Numbered from the stretch's first letter, positions 47,563 to 56,825 are shown. The stretch: 64,000 nucleotides of DNA from a bacterium (GCA_017470245.1 JAFUEV010000067.1:44629-108628), one strand, 5' to 3'. Notes: generated from the letters alone by a model not told the origin. Numbers and translations are program-made.

Positions 47563-48171
47563 TTGTACCCTACAACACTTATTTTTTCTCATGTTAAATA
47601 TATCACAAACACTAAATTAAGGCAGTTATGTAAAACTTTTCGGGATAATTTTTACTGTGTCCTAGCTCAATTAAACAACGAATACGAATATGTTGACGAT
47701 GAAACACAGAAATCAATATCGAGATATATTGTTAATAGCAATGATGTAATAATTTCTATTGTTGGAACAATTGGGCTTACTGCTATTATTGGTGAAACAC
47801 TAAATAATGCAAATTTAACAGAAAATTGTGTAAAATTAACTAACCTTACACAAATTACACCTGAATTTTTATTATTGTTCTTACGTTCAAAAATTGGTCA
47901 AGAACTAATTAATAAATCTACAGTTGGTGCTGTACAAGCAAAATTACCTATTAAAAATATTCAAGCTATAAAAGTACCTATTTTCTCTGATATTGAGTTT
48001 AACAATTACATAAAATCTATTTTTGCAAATATTGCAAATAATATTTTAGTTAATTCTCGTCTAATTCAGCTTCGGGACACGTTATTACCGAAGTTAATGA
48101 GTGGCGAAATTGATGTTTCAAATGCGGATATTTCCACCGATAAATTATCGTTTATCATTATATTTATTTAG
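47563..48171 (+). pseudogene. Truncated, oppositely oriented hsdS fragment (one target recognition domain)
   Basis: Recognisable HsdS sequence starts near 47650 (LNNEYEYVDDETQKSI, then VIISIVGTIGLTAIIGE). It runs through a full second-TRD-like domain to the C-terminal spacer, LIQLRDTLLPKLMSGEIDVS, identical to the active hsdS end. No first TRD and no credible start codon are present; the stretch before 47640 is intergenic in character. It is a silent cassette or remnant that provides an alternative TRD next to the operon, in inverted orientation. Confidence 0.7.
48062..48154 (+). repeat. 93-bp inverted repeat, right arm (end of hsdS fragment)
   Basis: It matches 44878-44970 in reverse complement with one mismatch. 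The two arms enclose about 3.1 kb that contains the variable parts of hsdS and all of hsdM. Confidence 0.85.
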
Positions 48172-48180
48172 ATAAATACA

Positions 48181-49158
48181 TCATTTTGAAAATTGTTGCA
48201 TTGATTCTTCTAACAATTCTTTATATGTATCTTTAAGTTCTTGAGGTTCAATTATTTCAACATTTTTCCCCCAACGGAACAAATGCCAACAAATCTCATA
48301 TTTACCGCCGGCCTCAAATGTGGCTGTTGTTGTACCATCAGAATTTATTTTTAATTTTTGTGTAGGATGTAAGTTGTAATTATTTATTGCCTCTTGGACT
48401 TCTTTTGAGAATAGAAGTTTTACCTTAATAGGTTTTTCTTGAAACACACCGAATGATTTTGCAAGATAACTTTTAAGATTAAAATTCTCATCTCTTTCAA
48501 AGTACTCGTCAACTATTTGCAGATCCTTTATTTCATTAACATTATAACTTCTAAATCCTTTTTTTGCTTCGTTATAGCCGAGAAGATATGTTTTTTCACT
48601 ATAAATAATTCCGTATGGTTGTATTTTTAAATTAGCAGTTTCGTTCTTCTTGTTTTTATAAGTAAAAGCAATATATTTGTAGGCTTTTATTGCTTCTGAT
48701 ATCATATTAAATGTTGTTAAATTTAATTTATATCTTGGAAATTGACGTATAGCATAACCTTCTGCTTCCAAAAGAGCCTCGACATCAGTTTTAATTGCTT
48801 TTGAATCATTAATAGAATTTATTTTTGCCATAATCTCGGATATTAAATCACACCTATTGGTATAGTTAAGGTTCTTCATCATTGATTTACAGTTCTCAAG
48901 CTCTGCAATTTCTTCTGCGGTAAATTTAATCATCTTGGTAAGGGGTTTTTTACTTAGCCTCCATTTTTTTACAGGAGTATTGTAGTTTTCAACTTCTTCA
49001 ACTGCAAATACCTCTTCAATTATTCGTTTCATTCTTACTGCGGTACTGCGAGAAACTCCAAATTCATCTTGTATATCCTGAATTGAAAGTCCCTGATAAC
49101 TATCTTGCATTATTAAAGCAAGACGAAGAATATCTTTTATTCCATCACCTCTTGACAT
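48181..49158 (-). CDS. WYL-domain transcriptional regulator
   Basis: The 325-residue protein has an N-terminal DeoR-type helix-turn-helix (LSIQDIQDEFGVSRSTAVRMKR), a helical linker and a WYL sensor domain (KAYKYIAFTYKN, IQPYGIIYSEKTYLLGYNE, FRSYNVNEIKDLQI). WYL regulators often control defence operons by binding nucleic acids or nucleotides. It lies 12 bases after the helicase-nuclease fusion gene in the same direction, so it may regulate that gene and perhaps the RM operon. Confidence 0.82.
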   Translation of the reverse strand: MSRGDGIKDILRLALIMQDSYQGLSIQDIQDEFGVSRSTAVRMKRIIEEVFAVEEVENYNTPVKKWRLSKKPLTKMIKFTAEEIAELENCKSMMKNLNYTNRCDLISEIMAKINSINDSKAIKTDVEALLEAEGYAIRQFPRYKLNLTTFNMISEAIKAYKYIAFTYKNKKNETANLKIQPYGIIYSEKTYLLGYNEAKKGFRSYNVNEIKDLQIVDEYFERDENFNLKSYLAKSFGVFQEKPIKVKLLFSKEVQEAINNYNLHPTQKLKINSDGTTTATFEAGGKYEICWHLFRWGKNVEIIEPQELKDTYKELLEESMQQFSK

Positions 49159-49170
49159 TTAAAAACTCCT

Positions 49171-51966
49171 TTATAAATCTATTTCATCTGCAACACTTAA
49201 CGCTTTGCAGAGTTTGTCATAATGTTCAATCATCCATTCAAAAATCTCAGGTTGAGATTGAATATCGAAAATATTTGCTTCGTGGCGATAAAGGATACGT
49301 TTTGCTTTACTATTTTCTCTACTTGTATACCACTCTAATTTATCCCCAAATGCATTTTCAATAATGGTTTTGTTCTGTTCTAATCTGTTAAATACATCTA
49401 TGGTGTATGTATAAATCAGAAGAGTTATATATTTATTTCTTGATAACGTAAAGGACAAATGAAAGCCGGATGCACCTACTCCGATGTTATACCAATGTTT
49501 TTTTCTTGGTTTTCTACCTGTAATTTCTGTCCTGTTTTTATTTTGACAGTAATTTACAAAATTTGTCCAAAACAAAAACTGTTGTTTCTCTAATTCATTT
49601 TCCAAAATAAGACCATTATAAGATTCTGTATCGTCATCAGAAATTATAATTTCCTCTTCTTCAGGTAATTCATCAGGTACTTGCCTACCATCATTTACAA
49701 AATTGATATATATTAATCTATCTAATTGCTCTGGTGTTAAATTAAAATCCCACCTTTTTTCCATAAACTGAAGAAGTTGTTTACTTCTATTATAGATATT
49801 TGAGGCTGTCCAATCTTTTTCCTTTGATACTTCAATTTCAGAATGTGAGCCATTTTCATAACCTCTTCTTTTGCCCTCTGAAGGTGATTTTTTATCTTCA
49901 AAGCTATCATTTTGCAAACTCGAATTTATACTTTGCGATAATGGTAAAAGGTTTCCCAAAGCACCTGCAAGCAGTTTCTTTTCATTGTCATCAAATTGAC
50001 GATAGGTATTTCGCCAATAGTATTTTGTAGGAGTCTGTGGAAAGATATGCTCAATACTAACTTTGTCTTTTTCGGATTTTGTGAACATTTCCCAACTTAC
50101 CTTATCAATATTATTTGTTTGAGCCAAGCTGAACTCATATTCGTATAAGAAATACTTAATAGTATTCCAAGAATAATATCCATCTTTATCATCAAAATGT
50201 TTTTCTATTTTATTTATAAAGTTAGGAATTGCGAACTTAATGTTTGATGCTGTTACATTTTCAATGTCATCAATAAAGTCCTCAAGCGTAGCCTCTTTAA
50301 AATATAAACTACGAGTCATACGGTAATATTCGCTACTTCTGAATGTTGCATTGAAATAACCGCATCTAAAACATAAGAAAATAAATCGTTCAATTGCTTT
50401 AAGTGCTCTTATTTTAATATCAGAGCTTACATTTTTTAGCGAAATAATAACTGCAACTAATGGTCTAAAATGTCCAATCCCTATTCGATTTAATTTATCA
50501 ATCCATTTTTGTTCTTCTGTTGATAAATTTGGACTTAATCTTGGGAAGAATGTGTCGTACCAATATTTTGCCATATCTTTTAAACTATTAATATAGTCTT
50601 TGATTTCATTCGGACTTAATTTGGAAATAGTTATCGTTTCAGGCTCATTTTCAAATTCTTCGTCTGTTGTAAAATCATCTTCATTTTGCTCATCTTCTTC
50701 ATTTTCTACAAATTCATCTTCTGAATTGTTTAAAACTGTTTGTTTTTCAAATATGTTTTTTGCAGAAAATTTATTTAGTAAAAATTTAATATAATCATTA
50801 CCTTTTTGTCTTGAATAAGCGAAGTAAATAATCCAATGTGCTCTTAAAAACTCGTCATCAGACAAAGGAATACTCTCATTTCTTCCTAATTGATAGTAAA
50901 CTTCTTTCCAAGTTTCATTTATATCGTTTCTCAAAGAATTTTTTTCATATTCATCAATCGTTGCATCAGAATATAGAGTTGTTAAGTATATAAGCCTGTT
51001 CTTTAACAGTTCGAGGTTTGTTAATTTTTTACCTCTGTTATTCATTGTTTCAAAAGCAACAAATACATCATAGTCATCTTCTATTTCGTGGATATTAAAC
51101 ATTAACTTTTTATTGCCCTCTACGAGATTAAATATAATTGCGTTTTGGAGGTCGTTTGTATCTTGATATTCATCCACGAGAAAATAAGTATATTTATTTG
51201 AAACCTCTTTTAAAAACTCTATATCATTTTCAAATTCATCTAAAACGAATGTGATCATATCAGAGAAGTCGATCAAGTTTCTGTTTATCATTTTATCTGA
51301 ATAAGCCTCATATAAAGCCCACAGCTCTTTGGCTCTTTCAATATTTCCTTTTATTTTTTCAACTTCCTGATATCTGCCTTTATTACGAGTTTCACCTCTT
51401 TGTTCTCTCTCGTAAATTTCCGATTCTAATTCTTTTAATCTCGGAGTTAGTGTCGGGTTGGTTAAGATATATTCATGGTATTTTTCTTTCGTTATTCTTT
51501 TTGTTTTTAGTTTTTCAATGTGACTTATGAAGTTTTTTGTAAAATAATATCTGTCTGCTCTCGGTGCAACAAAGAACTGCAAAGGAACTTCATCGATACA
51601 TTCTTTCATAATAGCAATTTTTTCGGTGTCGTTAATAACTCTGACACCAACGGAAAGGTTAAATTGAGAAGGGTAAGTTTTAATAATATCATTACAGAAT
51701 GAGTGGTATGTATAAATATCAACTGAAGATGCAACAACGCCCATCTTTTTAATTAATCTTTGTCGCATTTCATTTGCCGCCGCATCTGAATAAGTTAAAC
51801 AGAGAATTGATGACGGATCAATGCCATCTGCCAACATTTTTTCAATACGATTAATTACAGTAAAAGTTTTTCCTGTTCCCGGCCCTGCAAGAAGCATCAC
51901 TTGACCTTTTAAAATGTCAATTGCTTTCTGTTGCATTTCGTTTGGCGTTATTACCCCATTACTCAT
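49171..51966 (-). CDS. Fusion of UvrD-type helicase half to GmrSD-like DUF262/DUF1524 nuclease
   Basis: Residues 1-290 of this 931-residue protein are the first half of a UvrD/Rep SF1A helicase: Q motif, Walker A GPGTGKT (28-34), motif Ia TYSDAAANEM and motif II DEYQDT (265-270). Helicase motifs III-VI are absent. From about residue 293 the sequence is the later part of a DUF262 domain (FETMNNRGKKLTNLELLKNRL), without its N-terminal DGQQR NTPase motif. A DUF1524 HNH nuclease follows (IEHIFPQTP, GNLLPLSQSINS), then a DUF4268-like end. The frame is unbroken. It is either an in-frame deletion product or a novel defence effector. Confidence 0.7.
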   Translation of the reverse strand: MSNGVITPNEMQQKAIDILKGQVMLLAGPGTGKTFTVINRIEKMLADGIDPSSILCLTYSDAAANEMRQRLIKKMGVVASSVDIYTYHSFCNDIIKTYPSQFNLSVGVRVINDTEKIAIMKECIDEVPLQFFVAPRADRYYFTKNFISHIEKLKTKRITKEKYHEYILTNPTLTPRLKELESEIYEREQRGETRNKGRYQEVEKIKGNIERAKELWALYEAYSDKMINRNLIDFSDMITFVLDEFENDIEFLKEVSNKYTYFLVDEYQDTNDLQNAIIFNLVEGNKKLMFNIHEIEDDYDVFVAFETMNNRGKKLTNLELLKNRLIYLTTLYSDATIDEYEKNSLRNDINETWKEVYYQLGRNESIPLSDDEFLRAHWIIYFAYSRQKGNDYIKFLLNKFSAKNIFEKQTVLNNSEDEFVENEEDEQNEDDFTTDEEFENEPETITISKLSPNEIKDYINSLKDMAKYWYDTFFPRLSPNLSTEEQKWIDKLNRIGIGHFRPLVAVIISLKNVSSDIKIRALKAIERFIFLCFRCGYFNATFRSSEYYRMTRSLYFKEATLEDFIDDIENVTASNIKFAIPNFINKIEKHFDDKDGYYSWNTIKYFLYEYEFSLAQTNNIDKVSWEMFTKSEKDKVSIEHIFPQTPTKYYWRNTYRQFDDNEKKLLAGALGNLLPLSQSINSSLQNDSFEDKKSPSEGKRRGYENGSHSEIEVSKEKDWTASNIYNRSKQLLQFMEKRWDFNLTPEQLDRLIYINFVNDGRQVPDELPEEEEIIISDDDTESYNGLILENELEKQQFLFWTNFVNYCQNKNRTEITGRKPRKKHWYNIGVGASGFHLSFTLSRNKYITLLIYTYTIDVFNRLEQNKTIIENAFGDKLEWYTSRENSKAKRILYRHEANIFDIQSQPEIFEWMIEHYDKLCKALSVADEIDL

Positions 51967-52169
51967 AATGCACCTTCTCTACTTTTTCATCACTTCTAAT
52001 TTTCGTCTTACCCAAAGACATGCTAATTATAAAACAAGTATATGTCAAAAGTGGACACTTCGCATCTTGTTATAATATGTCCACATTTGACATAGGTATA
52101 GTTTATAATGGCTGTGGGTGAAGTGAACCTTTACCTGAAGTGATCGTTATAACATTATAAGGGGTAACT

Positions 52170-52403
52170 ATGAAAAGATTTTTACTAACACTATTTATTT
52201 TATTCATAACTGCAAACATTGGTTTTTGTACAACAAATTCTTATGATATGTTTGGTCAAAAGACGGGTTCATATTCACTAAGGGGAACAACTATAAATCA
52301 ATACGATAAATATGGACAACGAACAGGAAGTTTTAAACAGACCTCAAACGGATATAATTCTGCAGATGATGAAAAACAAAATAAGTGTCCTGCAACGCAA
52401 TAA
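52170..52403 (+). CDS. Small secreted protein with YDxxGQ(K/R)TGS repeats
   Basis: The 77-residue protein has a clear signal peptide (MKRFLLTLFILFITANIGFC, cleaved near residue 20). It has two copies of a short repeat, YDMFGQKTGSYS and YDKYGQRTGSFK, and then NGYNS. Such YD-x-GQ-TGS repeats resemble those in small exported proteins of unknown function. The Cys at 20 could be a lipobox-like site, but the context is weak. AAGGGG precedes the ATG. It sits alone between the defence cluster and folP. Confidence 0.65.
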   Translation: MKRFLLTLFILFITANIGFCTTNSYDMFGQKTGSYSLRGTTINQYDKYGQRTGSFKQTSNGYNSADDEKQNKCPATQ

Positions 52404-52593
52404 TTGCCTGCAGAATGCAAAAGCCTAGACCATCCGTTTCTAAACATTTCCATTGCTATACTTCACTTAATATACATCATCTACTTTATATATTATAGCA
52501 ATATTTCAAAACCCAGTCAACTAAATCAATCGTTTAATGTAGATATGTTAAGCATACACTTTATATCATGTTTATAAGTAAATGCTGCAAACC

Positions 52594-53766
52594 CTACGCC
52601 TGCCGCATTTTCTCTGCTATCGTCAAAATTTCTCTCGTCAATTTGACATTGTGAACACGCAAAATGTTCACTCCCTGCATAAATAAATACAAATTAAGTG
52701 CCGAACTTACACTATCAGTGTCCTGCGGGTTCAAATTTAACGTCTTCCACAAAAAAGTCTTGCGTGATATGCCCGCCAACGTCAGTCCGCCCAGCCCGCT
52801 AAACTCCTTTATCCGCTTGACCAGCTCAAAATTGTCGTCTAACGTCTTGCCAAAACCTATCCCAACATCGGTTATTATCTTTTTTTCATCAAAACCCTTT
52901 GAAACAAAAAACTTTATCCGCTCCTGTAAATCCCGATATACGCAGTCCGCTAAGCCTTCTTCCCGATTGCTCAGGCTGCAATGTGTGAGAACGTAAGGAA
53001 CATTCAATTTTGCAATCGTGTCGGGCATCTTTGGATCGTATTCGCCTGATGAAATGTCGTTGATTATGTCTGCACCGCAATCCACAGCCGCCTGCGCCGT
53101 GCCTGCGTTCCTTGTGTCAACCGAGATGATACATTTTGGAAATCTTTTCCTGACTTCCTTTAATACCGGCAAAAGCCGGCTCTGTTCTTCTTCTTCGCTG
53201 ACAGGCTCGTGGTCAGGTCGTGTTGACTCGGCGCCTATGTCAATTATATCTGCGCCTTCTTCTAACATTTCCTCTGCGTGTTTAATTGCATCTGCAGGTT
53301 TAAGATACTTGCCGCCGTCCGAAAAAGAATCAGGGGTCGTGTTCAGTATGCCCATTATGTACCTTCCCTCTGAGGTGAAGGTGCGCTCCCCGACGGTTAA
53401 TTCAAACTCCGGCGGACATATCTGTTTGTTAAGTAACTCGGAAACTTGACTCAATCTGAACGGCTGGGTTTCCAGCTTTTTGATTATCTGCTTAATCTGT
53501 GCCGTGCTTCCGCCGATAAGACAATCCGAATATTCTATCTTTGACGTGATTACGTTGCGATTGACCGCACAATCCGTTCCGACTGATAAGGCTATCTGCT
53601 TTAAAATGTTTGCCTCGGGCGGTCTTAAATTAAAAACTTTGTATAAACCGTATCGGTACTTGTTTTCGGCTGTATATAAATAAGTTTTGTCAAAGCCGAC
53701 CAAGGTCAACTCTGACAAAACATTATCATTCGAAATATTTTTTACCGCTATATCTGTCGTTCTCAT
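52594..53766 (-). CDS. folP: Dihydropteroate synthase with N-terminal extension
   Basis: The 390-residue protein has the DHPS TIM-barrel from about residue 134: MGILNTTPDSFSDGG, IIDIGAESTRP (sulfonamide/pABA loop region), ISVDT, GADIINDISSG, and DVGIGFGKT near the pterin pocket. It condenses pABA with the pterin diphosphate in folate synthesis. The first about 130 residues are an extra domain, found in some bacterial DHPS proteins, of unknown role. Codons here are visibly GC-richer (frequent GCC, CCG, CGC) than in all neighbours, suggesting transfer or a different history. No folK or folB is adjacent. Confidence 0.88.
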   Translation of the reverse strand: MRTTDIAVKNISNDNVLSELTLVGFDKTYLYTAENKYRYGLYKVFNLRPPEANILKQIALSVGTDCAVNRNVITSKIEYSDCLIGGSTAQIKQIIKKLETQPFRLSQVSELLNKQICPPEFELTVGERTFTSEGRYIMGILNTTPDSFSDGGKYLKPADAIKHAEEMLEEGADIIDIGAESTRPDHEPVSEEEEQSRLLPVLKEVRKRFPKCIISVDTRNAGTAQAAVDCGADIINDISSGEYDPKMPDTIAKLNVPYVLTHCSLSNREEGLADCVYRDLQERIKFFVSKGFDEKKIITDVGIGFGKTLDDNFELVKRIKEFSGLGGLTLAGISRKTFLWKTLNLNPQDTDSVSSALNLYLFMQGVNILRVHNVKLTREILTIAEKMRQA

Positions 53767-53860
53767 ATTTAAATTCTATCAGAAAAACAGATTTGTAAAA
53801 ATTATAGTTTTTTGATTTTTTCTTTAGCTTTTTCGATGTCTTTCATCGTTCTTTCAGTAT

Positions 53861-54152
53861 ACGGTTAAAACGATTATTTTTACCTTAATCGGCTGTGTGT
53901 AAAGGGTTTAGCGGTCGGAAGTAACCTACGAATAATCTTTTCAGCAGTCCTGAAAGTCCATTTTTTGGCTGTAAAAGTCTAAAAATTTATCAATATTGTC
54001 CTAATTCTGTCCACGCAAGAGTTTTAGACTTATTAAACCTTTCCGGATTTTTGTACGCTTGAAAAGATTATTTGTACGTTTTTTGATATAAAAATTTTAT
54101 GCTTTTAAGTTCAAATTTTTCTTGATCGTAAAATTTTACAAAAGGTCGGAAA
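53861..54152. repeat. Structured island-boundary repeat, copy 2
   Basis: It aligns in direct orientation with 38704-38998. The CGATTA/TAATCG hairpin (53871-53891) keeps its stem while the loop changes. The long pair GAATAATCTTTTCA / TGAAAAGATTATT is conserved at 53930-53943 and 54060-54072. The third dyad is only half present. The copy ends in the first unit of the tandem array seen at copy 1. The gap 53767-54187 holds nothing else that I recognise. Confidence 0.75.
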
Positions 54153-54187
54153 GATCCATAATGCCTTTATTATTAAATGCTTAACCC

Positions 54188-54898
54188 CTAAATAGTAAGT
54201 ATCGTTATCTGCATTTCATCATTTAAATTTTTGTCATATGAGGCACCAAATACAATTTCAGCATTATTTGAAGCAATACTTTTAATATATTCTGCTACCT
54301 TTTCAACTTGGCATAGTGCTATATCTGGAGAACCTACCACAAAAAATAAAATCTTTTTGGCATTTTTTATTAATTTTGTGTCCAATGAAGCTTTTAAAAT
54401 TGTTACACCACTATCCATTTCTAATGAGCTTCCACAGCCAAAAAATGCATTCATTTGACCCGAATTTTTAATAAGTTTTTTAATATCATCCATTTCAACA
54501 TATATCATATGCGCTTCTAATATGGTATAAGTTATGCATTTTACTATTGGAATAATATTGTCTAATAAATCATTTGATTGAAAATCAAATATAGTATATG
54601 AATCAACACTTTGTGTTAACTGGTCAATTTTGCAAGATAGAAATGCAAGTGTTAAAATTCCTTTTTGTTTTGTATTTTTTGTTAAATTGTAAGCAATATT
54701 TTTACTTTTTTCATCAAATGTATCTACAATTAAAAAAACTATATTTGCATCATCTAAGATTTCCGTATAATCATCACTTTTGTAGTTATTTAATTTGCAA
54801 AATTCAACATATTTTAAATTATTTTTAGCAAGTTTATCTACAACATCATGTCCATAGCTACCAATACCTATGGCTTTAATTTTTGGATTCTTTAACAT
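54188..54898 (-). CDS. FtsZ-like protein lacking the tubulin signature loop
   Basis: The 236-residue protein follows FtsZ: an N-terminal Rossmann start (IKAIGIGSYGHDVVDKLAKN, then LKYVEFCKLN), ANIVFLIVDT, QKGILTLAF, a helical T7-like segment (MIYVEMDDIKKLI) and a C-terminal domain ending in NAEIVFGASYDKNLNDEMQITILTI. Where FtsZ has GGGTGTG, this protein has VDTFDEKS, so it probably cannot bind GTP normally. The GGGGSNA loop is altered too, and about 100 residues are missing compared with FtsZ. It may be a polymerisation partner or inhibitor of FtsZ. No division genes are adjacent. Confidence 0.6.
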   Translation of the reverse strand: MLKNPKIKAIGIGSYGHDVVDKLAKNNLKYVEFCKLNNYKSDDYTEILDDANIVFLIVDTFDEKSKNIAYNLTKNTKQKGILTLAFLSCKIDQLTQSVDSYTIFDFQSNDLLDNIIPIVKCITYTILEAHMIYVEMDDIKKLIKNSGQMNAFFGCGSSLEMDSGVTILKASLDTKLIKNAKKILFFVVGSPDIALCQVEKVAEYIKSIASNNAEIVFGASYDKNLNDEMQITILTI

Positions 54899-54947
54899 AT
54901 ATTTTCTCGCTTTTTGCCTGCTAAATAAATAATACCACTAAGATTTG

Positions 54948-55631
54948 TCAAATACGGACATATTTGTTATTTTTAAATTTTCTTTTTTCCTCTTCAAAAG
55001 CTTCAAGCCCTATTTCCCAAAAGAACATATCTATAAGCTTCATTGGCGGGTATTTTAGATTTTCATTAGTATGAAAATTAAGCTCTAACTTTTCTTGTCT
55101 GCTATAAAAATCGCAAAGTTTTTGATAGCTGTTTTCGCCAAATTTTTGTATTAAATTGCACTCATTTTTATTATTATAAATATCAATTCCTTTTTTGAAA
55201 AATCTATCATAAGCAGGAGTACAACCAAAAATACCAAGTAAAATTTTTGTACGTAAAACAGGCGATATTTCATCAGTACATTTATTTTTATTCTCTTTGA
55301 ATTTTTCATAATATTTGAGAATTTCTTCATCTGCACTCTTAATATCTTGCCAAGTTATAGAATTTATATCATTCCATAGAATCCCGTGTTCTTTTGTTAA
55401 TTTTTCTACTAATTCCTTATGGATTTTATAATCATGGTTCATAAGAAAAGAACCCCTTAACATGCCCCAGCTTGCAAGATAAGAAAAAAGCATAAGTGCG
55501 CCATAATCTGAGTCAATTTTCTCTCTATTTTTATAAAAATAAAGGTAGCAATGTTCCCAAGATAAAAACCTCCTATGACCATCTTCTATTTTGCGGTAAT
55601 ATTCATCTACTGTTGCTTTAAAATCATACAT
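54948..55631 (-). CDS. Conserved hypothetical protein
   Basis: The start at 55631 is chosen for the AGGA eight bases upstream; the frame is open to 55661. The 227-residue product (MYDFKATVDEYYRKIE start) has the pattern SWEHCYLYF, DYGALMLFSYLASWGMLRGS and DYKIHKELV that recurs in widespread uncharacterised bacterial proteins. It is soluble and helical. No catalytic motif is evident. It is co-oriented with the FtsZ-like gene, 50 bp upstream of it, so the pair may share a transcript. Confidence 0.6.
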   Translation of the reverse strand: MYDFKATVDEYYRKIEDGHRRFLSWEHCYLYFYKNREKIDSDYGALMLFSYLASWGMLRGSFLMNHDYKIHKELVEKLTKEHGILWNDINSITWQDIKSADEEILKYYEKFKENKNKCTDEISPVLRTKILLGIFGCTPAYDRFFKKGIDIYNNKNECNLIQKFGENSYQKLCDFYSRQEKLELNFHTNENLKYPPMKLIDMFFWEIGLEAFEEEKRKFKNNKYVRI

Positions 55632-55822
55632 TTTGTTTTTCCTGTTAAAAGAATTTTGCACTTACATTATAAGTTAAAATTCCTACAAATAATACTTTCA
55701 AGTGAAACAAATAATCATCTAAAGTGAAACTTTACAATAAAATTTGATATTTTATTTTTAAAAGTCCGCTATTTCTAGGAGTTTTGGCGGTTAGAAGTAT
55801 ATTTAGTATAAAAAGGAATTAA

Positions 55823-56692
55823 ATGAGTGAGTTTGATGATTACAAAAGAATACTCGGGTTAAAAGATGATTTTACCGAAAATGATTTAAAAAAAGCATAT
55901 TTTAAACTTGCTAAAAAATTTCATCCTGATAAAAACAAATCTGCTGATGCAACAGAAAAATTTAAAGAAATAAATAATGCTTATTCTTATTTAAAAGATT
56001 ACATAGCAGGAAACTCCGCCGAAGAAGAATCTTATCAGGAGGAAACTTATAACTATCAAGAAGAATATTCATCTTCACAAGAATATAACGAACCTAATAA
56101 TGATAGTTTTGATGATTTTGCATACAGATATTATGATTATCAGAAGAAAAACTCCACACCTGTCGGTAAAATTGTTTTTATAATTATTTTTCTAATTATA
56201 ATCTTTATGCTTGCAAGTGTTCCTTCCCGAAACAACGATAATAATTATAACAAACAGGCAGATACAACTCAATCGCAGGTTAGTGATTATGATACAAATT
56301 TTGATGAGCCCGAACAACCTATAAAGGAACCAGAAGATGTTCCTGAATATACCCAAACAACTGATAATCGTGATAATTCTTCAACAGAAGGTACTGATTT
56401 CGGTCCGTATATGCAAGAGTTAGAAAGCCGAATTAAAATGAATTGGGATACCCCTAAATACTCTGAAAGTACGCACGTTGTACTTCTTTTTAAAATAGCA
56501 AAAGACGGAAGATTAATGAATGTTGATATAAAACAATCTTCAGGGTATTCGGATGTTGATCAGGCGGCTATAAATGCAGTCAAATTAACTGCACCCTTTA
56601 GACCACTTCCGGCTAATTATAAAGCTGACCACATTGATATCCAATTTAATTTTGATTACAACGTCTTTCCTATAAACAGAAAAAATAATTAG
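55823..56692 (+). CDS. J-domain / transmembrane / TonB C-terminal domain fusion
   Basis: Residues 1-60 of this 289-residue protein are a J domain with the HPD motif (34-36; [10 protein letters not shown]) that stimulates DnaK. An acidic Tyr/Gln-rich linker leads to one membrane helix (about 116-133). Residues about 196-285 form a TonB C-terminal-like domain ([49 protein letters not shown]). The topology puts the J domain in the cytoplasm and the TonB-like domain outside. I know no standard family with this order. AAAAGG precedes the ATG. Confidence 0.75.
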   Translation: MSEFDDYKRILGLKDDFTENDLKKAYFKLAKKFHPDKNKSADATEKFKEINNAYSYLKDYIAGNSAEEESYQEETYNYQEEYSSSQEYNEPNNDSFDDFAYRYYDYQKKNSTPVGKIVFIIIFLIIIFMLASVPSRNNDNNYNKQADTTQSQVSDYDTNFDEPEQPIKEPEDVPEYTQTTDNRDNSSTEGTDFGPYMQELESRIKMNWDTPKYSESTHVVLLFKIAKDGRLMNVDIKQSSGYSDVDQAAINAVKLTAPFRPLPANYKADHIDIQFNFDYNVFPINRKNN

Positions 56693-56825
56693 TGTGTAGT
56701 GTGTAGGTCAGACACCGCCAGACATTAAATGAGATTAAAAGTTATTGTCAAGCAATGCTTAATATACAATTATAGGATTATCAAAATCTATATTCTTTCT
56801 TTTCAAACCAACTGTTATTTCACAT

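Noticed and set aside
38571..54150. Tyrosine recombinase-type integrative element at tRNA-His
   Set aside because: No integrase gene is present and no copy of the tRNA 3' end is found at the far boundary, so tRNA-site integration is not supported, although the position is suggestive.
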